From: a virus
Strand: one strand, 5' to 3'
IMG/VR virus record: IMGVR_UViG_3300037225_000063
Location: 1-36,882 of that record
DNA: 36,882 nucleotides
The translations under genes were made by a program, and so were the position numbers. Numbering within the stretch: the stretch's first letter is position 1; every line of letters starts with the position of its first letter. Under the pieces are notes generated by a model. It was given only the letters and a program-made list of their open reading frames with translations, was not told the DNA's origin and ran no database searches. Below are positions 8,279 to 15,653 of this stretch, in pieces.

Positions 8279-8695
8279 TTATAGAACGGTGATTGATGCT
8301 TTGTCGCCAATGGTGTCACCAGCGATCCAGATTTGGCTGGCATCGGCCACGGTCAGCAAGATCGAGGTCATGCCCTGTGGATTGAGCGGGATGCCGGGGC
8401 TAGATCCGCTGGCATTGGTCACACTCCCTTCGCCGACAAAGATCATGCCGGAGTTGGTTGGGACTGCCGCAACCAGCACTCCGCGAGGCGAGGCTTTAGC
8501 GGGTGTCTGGACTCGGCCTGTCGGACCAGTCGCCGCAACCGCAACCGCCGGGAGAGTCTTGAAGGTCGCTCCCGTGCTGGGCAGGACGGAGATCGGTGTT
8601 CCGCCGGTTCCGCCAGAGCCAGTCATCTCGTTCTGGTTGTCCAGAATCTTGCGGAGAAGGGTGTTGTTGTTATCGCCAACTTGATAGGTTTCCAT
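8279..8695 (-). CDS. Hypothetical protein between two exported fibre-like proteins
   Basis: I placed the start at the ATG at 8695 (METYQVGDNNNTLLRKI), which follows the upstream gene's stop at 8707 by 11 bases; a longer frame would run into that gene. The 138-residue product has a helical N-terminus, a Gly/Thr linker (TGSGGTGGTP) and a compact beta-rich C-terminal domain (GMTSILLTVADASQIWIAGD) resembling small phage decoration or fibre-head domains. It lacks a signal peptide although the genes on both sides have one. No family recognised; a minor structural protein is the likeliest role. Confidence 0.6.
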   Translation of the reverse strand: METYQVGDNNNTLLRKILDNQNEMTGSGGTGGTPISVLPSTGATFKTLPAVAVAATGPTGRVQTPAKASPRGVLVAAVPTNSGMIFVGEGSVTNASGSSPGIPLNPQGMTSILLTVADASQIWIAGDTIGDKASITVL

Positions 8696-8706
8696 AATGA
8701 TTTTGG

Positions 8707-9489
8707 TTAAGGTGCAACGCGCAGAACCCCGTTGGAGTTCCAAAGTGATCCGGTGGCCAGTCCCGCCGCCGAGGTCGGAAGTCCGGGAAGGGATACCTTT
8801 CCCGAGACGTAAAGGGTGTTATTGCTCTCTGCAATCTTGCATGAGGTATTGTCGAAAAGGTTGGTGAGCGTGATATTGAAATTCGGGTAATAGGTTGCAT
8901 CCGCCCCTAATGTGATGACGTAATTTCCCGGACTCCACAAGGTCATGGTTGGATTGGTGAAATTGAAGAATGAAGAAGAACCGCTTCCGCCATCACGAAA
9001 TGTAAGTTGATTTCCGGACAGGCGAGCGTAAGTTCCGATCAAAATGCTTCCCAAGCTAGAAGCAGAGTAAATGCCATTATTGGTAGAGACCAGAAATGTG
9101 TTGGTCCCATTGAAAAGACCGGCCGAGTTCGTGGCCATCATCTGCGCGAGGTTGACGACATCGGCGGGGCTGACGCCGGGTGCCACGGCATTGATCCGAA
9201 GGAAATTGGCGTTGAATCCTGACGCGCTACCAAGTTCGATTGGGCGATAGAATTTGAAAACTCCTCCGTCTGCTTGGGAATATCCGATCAGTCCAGACTG
9301 ATTCGGGAAGCTAGAATCAAAAATCGTGATACCGGCAACCGCCAGAAACGAGAAGCTGTTCGTGTTTGCCGATGAGATGATCGGGCTGTTCGCATCATAC
9401 TTGGTGGCGACATTATTCACCGAGTTGGTGGACTGTCCCGCCAGAAGCGCGGAGCAAGCTAGCATGAGTGGGATGAGGATTTTTTTCAT
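8707..9489 (-). CDS. Signal-peptide-bearing fibre-like protein B
   Basis: This 260-residue product has a Sec-type N-terminus (MKKILIPLMLACSALLAGQS). The Cys inside the hydrophobic core is not in a convincing lipobox, so type I cleavage is more likely. The mature protein is Asn/Ser/Gly-rich and beta-structured. Residues about 119-137 (ATNSAGLFNGTNTFLVSTN) match the block in protein A at 7305-8270, which argues for duplication or domain swapping between the two. Its stop is 11 bases before the next gene and its start overlaps the tailspike-like gene by 4 bases. The role is inferred to be fibre or surface binding; no catalytic motif seen. Confidence 0.7.
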   Translation of the reverse strand: MKKILIPLMLACSALLAGQSTNSVNNVATKYDANSPIISSANTNSFSFLAVAGITIFDSSFPNQSGLIGYSQADGGVFKFYRPIELGSASGFNANFLRINAVAPGVSPADVVNLAQMMATNSAGLFNGTNTFLVSTNNGIYSASSLGSILIGTYARLSGNQLTFRDGGSGSSSFFNFTNPTMTLWSPGNYVITLGADATYYPNFNITLTNLFDNTSCKIAESNNTLYVSGKVSLPGLPTSAAGLATGSLWNSNGVLRVAP

Positions 9490-10727
9490 AAAGGTGTCAC
9501 AAGGGTTGCTTCCACCATTTTAGTCCCAGAGTAATTGATCCCAGCCCCGACATCGTTTTTCATCAGGTTGTTGAAGCCAAGAATGTTCCCAGCCCCATTG
9601 ATCGCGGATCCAGTACCGTTCGGGATGAATAGACTGTTCGTGATCTGGCCCGTGCCAGCCCCGTACAGGGTCTCGATGCAGTCCTGATTCCCTGCCAAGG
9701 TGTTGAAGATCACGTTCTGGCACAGGATCTTGCTGGCAATCGCCTTGTCGATCTGGCCCGTGACCCGGCAATCGGTCAGGTGCAGGAGGCCAGCGATTCC
9801 AGCCCCATTCGTGATGCTTCCGATCTCAAAACCCTTGATCTGGACATCCCCGCAGGCATTGGTTGCGATATCATGGGAACAGTCAATGTTCCCAATGGTT
9901 CCCTTGCCGGTTATGGAGATATTTCCAGCGCGCCCCACGGGAGGCATATTCCCCATGTGCGTATTGATCGAGCCAATATCAGTTCGGGTGCAGGTGATGC
10001 TGACATCTCCGAGACCTCCGTTGCTGTCCAAGATCCCGATGTCGATGATGTCTCCGTTCACGTTGATCGTTCCAGCGTACCGGCCATTGAAGGCCGAGGA
10101 GATCAGGCTTCCAACGCCCACGTTTCCATAGCAGGTCAGGTTGATCGGCCCACCGTCAAAAGTGATCGTTGCATCGAGGGTGTGGGTGTCGATGGTGGTG
10201 ATGGTGCAGTTTGAAATCGTCAGGTTGACAGAGTATCCAGTCCCCATGTTCTGACCGTGGAGCGTCCCCAAAACCGAGACGCCGCGCCCGAATCCCGCTA
10301 TGAAGATGTTGCTGTTATAATTGGCCGCTAGCACCAGATCCCCGTAGTTCACTCCCGGCCCAACCAGCATGACAATAGGAACTCCGAGCGTGTTGGCGTA
10401 ATCGTAGGCTTCCTGCCAAGTCGCAAAACACAGTCCGTTGACGAAAATCTTGTCGTTCAGGTTCAGGCAGGCATGAAGCTGCTCGTAGTGGAGCTGGTCG
10501 TAGATCCGGAGGAAGTAGCAAGCCAAGCCCTCGCCGGGCTGGCGCGGGACGTACTGGCTCCCAGAGTCAAGATTGCAGGGCAGAACCCATTGAACCTGAT
10601 CGTCCACGCAGATCTTCGTTACCGTTCCGTAAAACGAGCCGATGAAGTTCTGGAGAGCCGATGCTAGCGGCTCATTGTTCGGATCACAGGAGGGTTGTGG
10701 GGAGCAAATTGGAGGTGGGCAGGACAT
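9486..10727 (-). CDS. Beta-helix tailspike-like protein with Cys/Pro-rich N-terminus
   Basis: The 413-residue protein starts with a short Cys/Pro-rich tract (MSCPPPICSPQPSCDP) and an N-terminal globular part of about 130 residues. From about residue 130 on it has regularly spaced hydrophobic/Asn/Gly rungs (NLTISNCTITTIDTHTLD, GDVSITCTRTDIGSINTH, GNISITGKGTIGNID) typical of a right-handed parallel beta-helix, as in tailspikes and polysaccharide-binding fibres. There is no signal peptide. It is the first of the receptor-type genes after the capsid group. I infer a tailspike or adhesin role; active-site acids of a depolymerase cannot be pointed out with confidence. Confidence 0.7.
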   Translation of the reverse strand: MSCPPPICSPQPSCDPNNEPLASALQNFIGSFYGTVTKICVDDQVQWVLPCNLDSGSQYVPRQPGEGLACYFLRIYDQLHYEQLHACLNLNDKIFVNGLCFATWQEAYDYANTLGVPIVMLVGPGVNYGDLVLAANYNSNIFIAGFGRGVSVLGTLHGQNMGTGYSVNLTISNCTITTIDTHTLDATITFDGGPINLTCYGNVGVGSLISSAFNGRYAGTINVNGDIIDIGILDSNGGLGDVSITCTRTDIGSINTHMGNMPPVGRAGNISITGKGTIGNIDCSHDIATNACGDVQIKGFEIGSITNGAGIAGLLHLTDCRVTGQIDKAIASKILCQNVIFNTLAGNQDCIETLYGAGTGQITNSLFIPNGTGSAINGAGNILGFNNLMKNDVGAGINYSGTKMVEATLVTPL

Positions 10728-10734
10728 GGTGGGG

Positions 10735-11061
10735 CTATTGGGTTGCGGGAATCATCTTTCCGCCCTTCTTGGCCTTTTTCATGTAGGATTCCAGAGATTC
10801 TCCTGCGTCATCGTCTGTTGACGGCTTGAAATCGTTTTCGCCCTCCTTCTCCTCGCCCTCGGGCTTCGGTTCCTTCATCTGCTCGCCGGGCATGGGGTGA
10901 TCCATCGCGCTCATCTCAACGGGCTGATCGTTGACCGTGTTGGGAGTCAGGTAAACCTCCCCGTCCTGTTCGCTCACGGTCCCCTTCACGGTTACCTCGA
11001 CCTCTTGGCCGGGCTTCATGTTCGGGATCAGTCCTTTGGGTAGCGGGATGCAGTTTTCCAT
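10735..11061 (-). CDS. Small acidic head-region protein
   Basis: The 108-residue product has a short beta-rich N-terminal domain (PNMKPGQEVEVTVKGTVSEQ) followed by a highly charged, probably disordered tail rich in Glu, Lys and Asp (KPEGEEKEGENDFKPSTDDD), ending in a basic patch (KKAKKGGKM). It lies two genes downstream of the major capsid gene and 7 bases upstream of the tailspike-like gene. Small proteins with an OB-like or beta-sandwich core in this spot may be head completion or decoration proteins. I do not recognise a family; the role is a guess from position. Confidence 0.6.
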   Translation of the reverse strand: MENCIPLPKGLIPNMKPGQEVEVTVKGTVSEQDGEVYLTPNTVNDQPVEMSAMDHPMPGEQMKEPKPEGEEKEGENDFKPSTDDDAGESLESYMKKAKKGGKMIPATQ

Positions 11062-11062
11062 A

Positions 11063-11401
11063 TTATTTCGGGTTGCTGATTTTTTGAAAAGCCTTGTTAA
11101 AAAGCTGTCTCTCTGAAATTAGGGTGATTGCGGCGAGGAGTGATGCGTGAATAAATTCCCGTCTGCCGGTGTCAGCGTCCCCGGTGGGAGTGATGGGGAT
11201 GTTTGCGCCGTTGAACAACTGGTCAACAAAAAGGCGGAAAGCATCGCTATCCAAATCGTTGTTAGCAAAGAAATTTTGCAGCTTGACGATGTTTTCATTT
11301 TTCTCCTTTTCGATTGAATCGCGGTCAGACCGATCTAGGATTCCAGCCACGAGATCGCTGATCGAAGTAACCGCGCCAGCTACGAGTCCAACGTCACTCA
11401 T
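11063..11401 (-). CDS. Hypothetical protein downstream of the major capsid gene
   Basis: The chosen start is the ATG at 11401 (MSDVGLVAGAVTSISD), which has AAGGA a few bases upstream. A longer frame would run into the terminator hairpin that follows the capsid gene. The 112-residue product is mainly helical: a hydrophobic N-terminal segment (VGLVAGAVTSISDLVAGIL) that could be membrane-active, a charged linker, and a helical C-terminal half. It is the first gene after the capsid terminator, so its expression likely depends on read-through. No family recognised. Confidence 0.62.
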   Translation of the reverse strand: MSDVGLVAGAVTSISDLVAGILDRSDRDSIEKEKNENIVKLQNFFANNDLDSDAFRLFVDQLFNGANIPITPTGDADTGRREFIHASLLAAITLISERQLFNKAFQKISNPK

Positions 11402-11421
11402 GGATTCCTTTCTAGCACAAA

Positions 11422-11450
11422 CCCCTCCCCCGGGCAATCCGGAGGAGGGG
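11422..11450 (-). terminator. Stem-loop terminator after the major capsid gene
   Basis: On the minus strand the RNA can form a 12-bp, GC-rich stem (CCCCTCCTCCGG paired with CCGGGGGAGGGG, one G-U pair) around a 5-base loop, followed by a short U-rich tail (TTTGT). It starts 15 bases after the capsid stop codon and ends before the next gene's start at 11401. The tail is weak, so it probably acts as a partial terminator or 3' stabiliser that lets some transcripts continue. Confidence 0.65.
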
Positions 11451-11465
11451 AGAGTGGCACATCAA

Positions 11466-12686
11466 TTAGATGCTGTTGCTGTAATAGCCTTGAGGAGTGC
11501 AGGCCACCAGATTGTAGTTCGGAGTGCAACGGGCATGGATGATCGGGATCACAAACTCCGGACGCTCGGGCCGCATGGCTGCGGCGAGGTCGTAGTAGTG
11601 GAACCCGGTGTCACCCTTGATGTTGCAGTCGTTGTCTTTCTGGTTGTGCCAGATGACTTTTCCGCCCCAGAACTGCTTGTCGAAGCGGGTCATGCCTTCG
11701 CCCAAGAATTCCTCGGGAATCTCGCGCACGAATGAGCTGGAAGCCATCAGGAACGAGATTTGGTACGGTGCATTGAGCCAGCTCGGATTCACGGCCCGTT
11801 TCGTCCCCTTGGTGGTCGCCACCGGGATGAACGGTTCGATGAAGTTCGGCAGGCCGGTTGCGGTGTGGATGCCGGAGCAGCGCATGATGCTCTGGTCAAC
11901 ACCGAACCCGATGCCCTGATACGGTCCTTCCCAAGAATACTTGAGGAGGGCGTCTTGGGCTTCCTTCTTCGCGCCAGCCGCCAGATAGCGGATGTCGGAG
12001 CGGACGTTGGCCTCATCGCGCAGGGCATCAATCGTGTCCTGATCGGAGATGAATCGGAAGTGCTTGCTCATTCCAGAACCCCATTGGAACTCGTTTCCAG
12101 CGAGGTTGACATGGGTGAGATGGTTCGCGACCGCCTTGAGCAACTGGAAGTTGATCGGGGCGTTCGGGGTCAGGCCCAGAGGGAACGGGGTCTGATAACC
12201 CTGCGCGATCATCTGTTCCACGGTGAGACCCGCAACCACGGTCATCTTCTGGCCGGAGTTCGCGTACATCATGTACCGAATCCAAGAATTCCAGAGGGTC
12301 TGAACGTGATCGGTGATGGCCATTTCAGCCATGCGGATCGAATTGCGGAACGAGGAGAAGGCTTGCGTGACGCAAATCTTCGGGCCGCGCTCGAAGTATG
12401 CAACGGGGGTGTATTGGTACTCGGTAGTGCCAGTAACCACGTTGCCCGGGGTGCGAGTGCAGGAGAAGCCAGCCCAGTTCGGTGTCGCTTGAGACAGAAC
12501 GGGGGCGATTGCTTCTTGCACGATGGAACGCTGAATGTCCGACACGCCCGACTCGAAGGTAGAGGTGTCAATGACGTTGAGCCAAGGGCTGTTGATTGCC
12601 AATGATCGAGCGATGCGGCCGGTGATGCGATTGCTATCCTTGGAAAGGAAATCATTCGCTTGGAGAACCGAGATACAATCAGACAT
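11466..12686 (-). CDS. Major capsid protein (probable)
   Basis: The 406-residue protein is the first gene after the scaffold/glycosyltransferase block. It has its own promoter-like sequence upstream and a terminator downstream, the arrangement expected for the most heavily expressed virion protein. The sequence has an N-terminal arm, a long helix region (FRNSIRMAEMAITDHVQTLW) resembling an HK97-type spine helix, and extended beta segments. About 7 cysteines are present, several near the C-terminus (IIHARCTPNYNLVACTPQGY). Size and order fit an HK97-fold capsid protein of a podovirus. I could not name the family from sequence alone, so a different major head protein is not ruled out. Confidence 0.78.
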   Translation of the reverse strand: MSDCISVLQANDFLSKDSNRITGRIARSLAINSPWLNVIDTSTFESGVSDIQRSIVQEAIAPVLSQATPNWAGFSCTRTPGNVVTGTTEYQYTPVAYFERGPKICVTQAFSSFRNSIRMAEMAITDHVQTLWNSWIRYMMYANSGQKMTVVAGLTVEQMIAQGYQTPFPLGLTPNAPINFQLLKAVANHLTHVNLAGNEFQWGSGMSKHFRFISDQDTIDALRDEANVRSDIRYLAAGAKKEAQDALLKYSWEGPYQGIGFGVDQSIMRCSGIHTATGLPNFIEPFIPVATTKGTKRAVNPSWLNAPYQISFLMASSSFVREIPEEFLGEGMTRFDKQFWGGKVIWHNQKDNDCNIKGDTGFHYYDLAAAMRPERPEFVIPIIHARCTPNYNLVACTPQGYYSNSI

Positions 12687-12763
12687 AGGTGATTCTTTCT
12701 TTTTTAATTTAGAGATGGTTTTTCTGCTCGGACGCAGACCACATCCAAATTAAAAGTCTGACT

Positions 12764-12780
12764 GCGGGTTGCCACCCCGC
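12764..12780 (-). other. Small hairpin in the capsid mRNA leader
   Basis: GCGGG and CCCGC flank a 7-base loop within the stretch between the capsid promoter and the capsid ATG. On the minus-strand transcript this sits about 75-95 bases before the start codon. It could stabilise the 5' end of the capsid mRNA or be a leftover terminator of the upstream operon, though no U-tract follows. Confidence 0.4.
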
Positions 12781-12795
12781 TGAAAAGCTAGAGTC

Positions 12796-12823
12796 AAGAT
12801 AACACGGAAAGGAAATCTGTCAA
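12796..12823 (-). promoter_or_regulatory. Sigma70-like promoter for the major capsid gene
   Basis: Reading the minus strand, a perfect -35 box TTGACA (12823-12818) is followed after 16 bases by TATCTT (12801-12796) as -10 box. It lies in the only sizeable gap (143 bases) of the late operon, between the ATP-grasp gene and the capsid gene, and would give a leader of about 100 bases. The same -10 box, TATCTT, occurs in the early promoter at 26298. That this is a promoter is inferred from the consensus match and spacing. Confidence 0.65.
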
Positions 12824-12829
12824 CTGATT

Positions 12830-14158
12830 TTAAATGAACCCCAAATCTTCTAGCTTCGGAAGTTCCTCGTTCTGAAATTTTTCACCGATGTCAGTCCTGT
12901 ATTGCGGCGCACGGACCACGATCTCCCTCATGTCATCAACGCATTGCTCATTGGCGTCCTCGATGTCATCCTCGCAATGGGTCGAGGCAATTACATATTC
13001 GTAATAGTCTGCCACTCGGAAAAGCTTCTCCTCCTCATCCCATCGGATGTAGAGCGGGTGAAGATGGCCGTCAAAGAGCTTCTCGTGCTGGGGGATCTCC
13101 ACCGGCTGATCCTTGAATGACCCCTCATGGTTATCGCTGGTCGTTTCCTGCGGGTATTGGCCAGCTCCTAGCACGGTCACCACACCCCAAGCATCCTTCG
13201 TCTCGACCCCGCCCTGCTTGCCATCAATCAGGTCGGCAAAAAACTTTCCAGTCTCGGTCTCGAGCAGGTGAATTATCAGGCTCTGGGCCGGATAACCCTC
13301 CCGAGGCGTGAACTCGAACAGGTACGGATCGCCCGTTTCCTCAATAATGCCACAGTTCGCGTCAATGTTGATTACTACGTCTTTCGCCTCTTTCTTGAGA
13401 ATTGGAGTTAGCTTTTCGAGGGTCTGCTGGAACAGCTTGAGGTTGTCGGGGAACCGCATGACTGTCCCCATCTCGCCGGTGGTCAGGCCAGCGTCATCGT
13501 TGAGCTGCTTTTTATGCTCCCGGTTGACCTCTACGAGGATCGAGCCGTCATCCCGCCGCTTCCAGTCGTTCCCCATCCACCAGCCACTTGTGGCGAACTC
13601 CAGCCCCTGCACGGCCTCCTGTAACATGAAAGGGCAGTCGCCTTTGAGCTTGGCATATTCCTCGGCATCCTTCATCCATTCGAGTTGGCGGATGACATCG
13701 GATCCATCGTCCTCTTTCCCGCAAAAATTCCATGTTTTCGGCGCGTGGCCCATCTGCTTGAGAACCCATTGATCGGGATTTTCTTGGATGAACTTGATGG
13801 CTTCGTCCACATTCTTGACATGATGCGCGTTGGGGACTTTGATTCCCGCATCCTTCGCGACCTGATGCTGGAAATTCCTGTCGGTCTCGATCTTCTGCAT
13901 GAACGGATTGTTCCCGTAGCACTTGTACCCCATGCTCCGCAGCGCGGCCACGGACATCTCGTCCCCGCAGATGATGTACCCGTCCTTGCCGACCCACGAG
14001 ACCCCCGACATGATGTCAGGTGCTAGCTCGACCATGCCGAGCAGGTGTTCCTTGCCTTCTGGTTTCAGGGACAGGAACTGGACTTCGTTTCCTTCGAGCC
14101 GGAGACGCCATGCTAGAGCAGTCGCCATTCCCTCCGAGTCAAAGACGAGGAATCTCAT
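12830..14158 (-). CDS. PurD-like ATP-grasp ligase
   Basis: This 442-residue protein resembles phosphoribosylamine-glycine ligase in overall order: an N-terminal pre-ATP-grasp domain (MRFLVFDSEGMATALAWRLR), a linker with the Lys-containing nucleotide segment (DQWVLKQMGHAPKTWNF), then the ATP-grasp metal-binding core (VVINIDANCGIIEETGDPYL followed by FEFTPREGYPAQ), which parallels the EFN-R-GDPE motif of PurD. ATP-grasp enzymes join a carboxylate to an amine or thiol using ATP. It is the last gene of the glycosyltransferase block (4-base overlap upstream) and the nearest neighbour of the capsid gene. A role in building or attaching a modified sugar or amino acid on the virion, rather than purine synthesis, is inferred. 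No other purine gene is present. Confidence 0.78.
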   Translation of the reverse strand: MRFLVFDSEGMATALAWRLRLEGNEVQFLSLKPEGKEHLLGMVELAPDIMSGVSWVGKDGYIICGDEMSVAALRSMGYKCYGNNPFMQKIETDRNFQHQVAKDAGIKVPNAHHVKNVDEAIKFIQENPDQWVLKQMGHAPKTWNFCGKEDDGSDVIRQLEWMKDAEEYAKLKGDCPFMLQEAVQGLEFATSGWWMGNDWKRRDDGSILVEVNREHKKQLNDDAGLTTGEMGTVMRFPDNLKLFQQTLEKLTPILKKEAKDVVINIDANCGIIEETGDPYLFEFTPREGYPAQSLIIHLLETETGKFFADLIDGKQGGVETKDAWGVVTVLGAGQYPQETTSDNHEGSFKDQPVEIPQHEKLFDGHLHPLYIRWDEEEKLFRVADYYEYVIASTHCEDDIEDANEQCVDDMREIVVRAPQYRTDIGEKFQNEELPKLEDLGFI

Positions 14159-14901
14159 TTCGGCAATCTATGCTTACGGACCAGATTTATCAAGCTCTGA
14201 TCTTTGAATCCGTGGACGATTGCTGCCGGGCAGTCGAGGATGGACGGTTCCGCATCCTTTCCTTGATGACGGTAGGCGATGGAGTTGGTGTGCTGCCCCA
14301 TCGAGATAATTTTGAACCTCCAGATCCAATCCCACGCCACGGTGTCGCATCCGGTGATTTCCGGGAAGATCCGGGAAATCTGGTTGTCGTACATGGCCAC
14401 CCCATTGATGTGCATCCCGCTCTGCTCTCCATTCACGGAGAATTTATGTCCTACGATATTCACCTTCGGCGGCCGGTTTTTCCAGTCGTTAGCCAGATCC
14501 TTGAACCAGTCCTTTTTCATGGGAACGCAGTCGGCCTCCATCCAAAAGACGCATTTCGCGTGAGGCATGGTGTTCCCAACATGGATCATCGTGCTTCCGA
14601 ACATCCCGTTCGGGCCTGACGGCCATCCCTTGAATGGGGAGGTGCATCGGAATTCCTTCACGGAAAATTTCGGTGCTAGAATCTGGAGCATTTCCTTGTC
14701 CAGAGCGCAGTCCTGACGGTAGCAGAGCATGACCTGCGCGGCGGAGCCGACTGGATCGGTCTGGAGATCGGCCATCAGGCGGCAGACATCCTTTGCCATC
14801 GCCTTGTCCCCCTCCCAGAACCCGAGACAGATCAGGATGTCCCTGTCGGGACCGCCCGCGTAAAATGTCGTCCCATGAACCGGCGGAAGTCCTCTGTTCA
14901 T
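14155..14901 (-). CDS. Glycosyltransferase-like protein (GT-A type)
   Basis: The 248-residue protein has a Rossmann-like start (DRDILICLGFWEGDKAMAKD) and, in the middle, a hydrophobic strand running into WMEADCVPMKKDW, where EAD takes the place of the DxD metal-binding motif of GT-A enzymes. Later comes CDTVAWDWIWRFK, similar to the acceptor-side segment seen in other phage sugar transferases. It overlaps its neighbours on both sides by 4 bases, so it is part of a five-gene cassette with three more transferase-like genes and the ATP-grasp ligase. The sugar donor and the target are unknown. The variant DxD lowers certainty. Confidence 0.65.
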   Translation of the reverse strand: MNRGLPPVHGTTFYAGGPDRDILICLGFWEGDKAMAKDVCRLMADLQTDPVGSAAQVMLCYRQDCALDKEMLQILAPKFSVKEFRCTSPFKGWPSGPNGMFGSTMIHVGNTMPHAKCVFWMEADCVPMKKDWFKDLANDWKNRPPKVNIVGHKFSVNGEQSGMHINGVAMYDNQISRIFPEITGCDTVAWDWIWRFKIISMGQHTNSIAYRHQGKDAEPSILDCPAAIVHGFKDQSLINLVRKHRLPK

Positions 14902-15653
14902 TTTAGTTTCTCCACGAATTCACGGAATTTATTCTCCATCGGCCCCCAGCTCCAAGACTGGTGGATGATCTTGCCCTCCTGACCGATCTCGCCCTGCCAT
15001 GTCGGGCCTTCGGTGTCTGTGTTCTTGACGGTGAATCGGTTTGGAAAGTTGTCGATCTCGTAGCAGCCTATCACGCAGAACTCGGAAAAACGCGAGTCCC
15101 CGATTTTCAGGTGCTGGAAACAGGTTTTCCATAGCTGGGTTTTCTCGGCCTCTGCTAGAACCTTGCCATCAAGGGGGAGAGGCATACACCTCATGCACTC
15201 CCATCCGGGATCTTTCCCGAAAAGTTCCATGAGCAACTGTTTTCGGTATGACGGGTATCCGGATAAAATGAGAGTGTTAAGGTCGGTCCTCCAAAGGACG
15301 GGTCTATTGGCTGAAAAGAAATTCTTTTCGGAAAAGTCCTTCATGGCGATGCAATCGGAGTCCCAATTCCATGCTAGCTCCTCACCGAAGAATTTGTGAG
15401 CGTTCATCTTCACCCATTGCTGGCGCATATAGGGATTTGTGATAGCCATCGCTCCGGGCATCTTTTCCTCCACGGATACTAGCTCGAATCCGATCTTTTC
15501 GGTGTCCTTGCAGATGTCCTTGAAGGCAGGAATCTCTCCAGCCTCGGCCACCACGGTCCAGAAAACGTCCTCTTGGACGAAGTGGTTCACGGTTTTCACC
15601 GCGCAGCGCATCAGCTCCGCATCTTTAATGTAGGTTTTTGTAAAAAGATTCAT
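14898..15653 (-). CDS. Putative glycosyltransferase with DSD motif
   Basis: I set the start at the ATG at 15653 (MNLFTKTYIKDAELM), which has a strong ribosome binding site (GGAAGGAG, about 5 bases upstream). The frame is open further upstream, but that part only shadows the previous gene. The start lies 29 bases inside that gene. The 251-residue protein has strand-helix alternation and the metal-binding-type motif WNWDSDCIAM, resembling DUF6492-like GT-A proteins. A Cys pair (CMRCMP) follows in the middle. Its place between a clear family-2 transferase and another transferase-like gene supports a sugar-transfer role; donor and acceptor are unknown. Confidence 0.65.
   Translation of the reverse strand: MNLFTKTYIKDAELMRCAVKTVNHFVQEDVFWTVVAEAGEIPAFKDICKDTEKIGFELVSVEEKMPGAMAITNPYMRQQWVKMNAHKFFGEELAWNWDSDCIAMKDFSEKNFFSANRPVLWRTDLNTLILSGYPSYRKQLLMELFGKDPGWECMRCMPLPLDGKVLAEAEKTQLWKTCFQHLKIGDSRFSEFCVIGCYEIDNFPNRFTVKNTDTEGPTWQGEIGQEGKIIHQSWSWGPMENKFREFVEKLK

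Noticed and set aside
11760-12605. Long plus-strand frame of 281 residues opposite the capsid gene
   Set aside because: It is Arg/Gly/His/Val-rich antisense of the capsid gene and has no family pattern.
12830-14158. Genuine purine-synthesis auxiliary gene
   Set aside because: The signature motifs are altered, no other purine gene is present and it is embedded in the transferase cassette; kept as PurD-like only.
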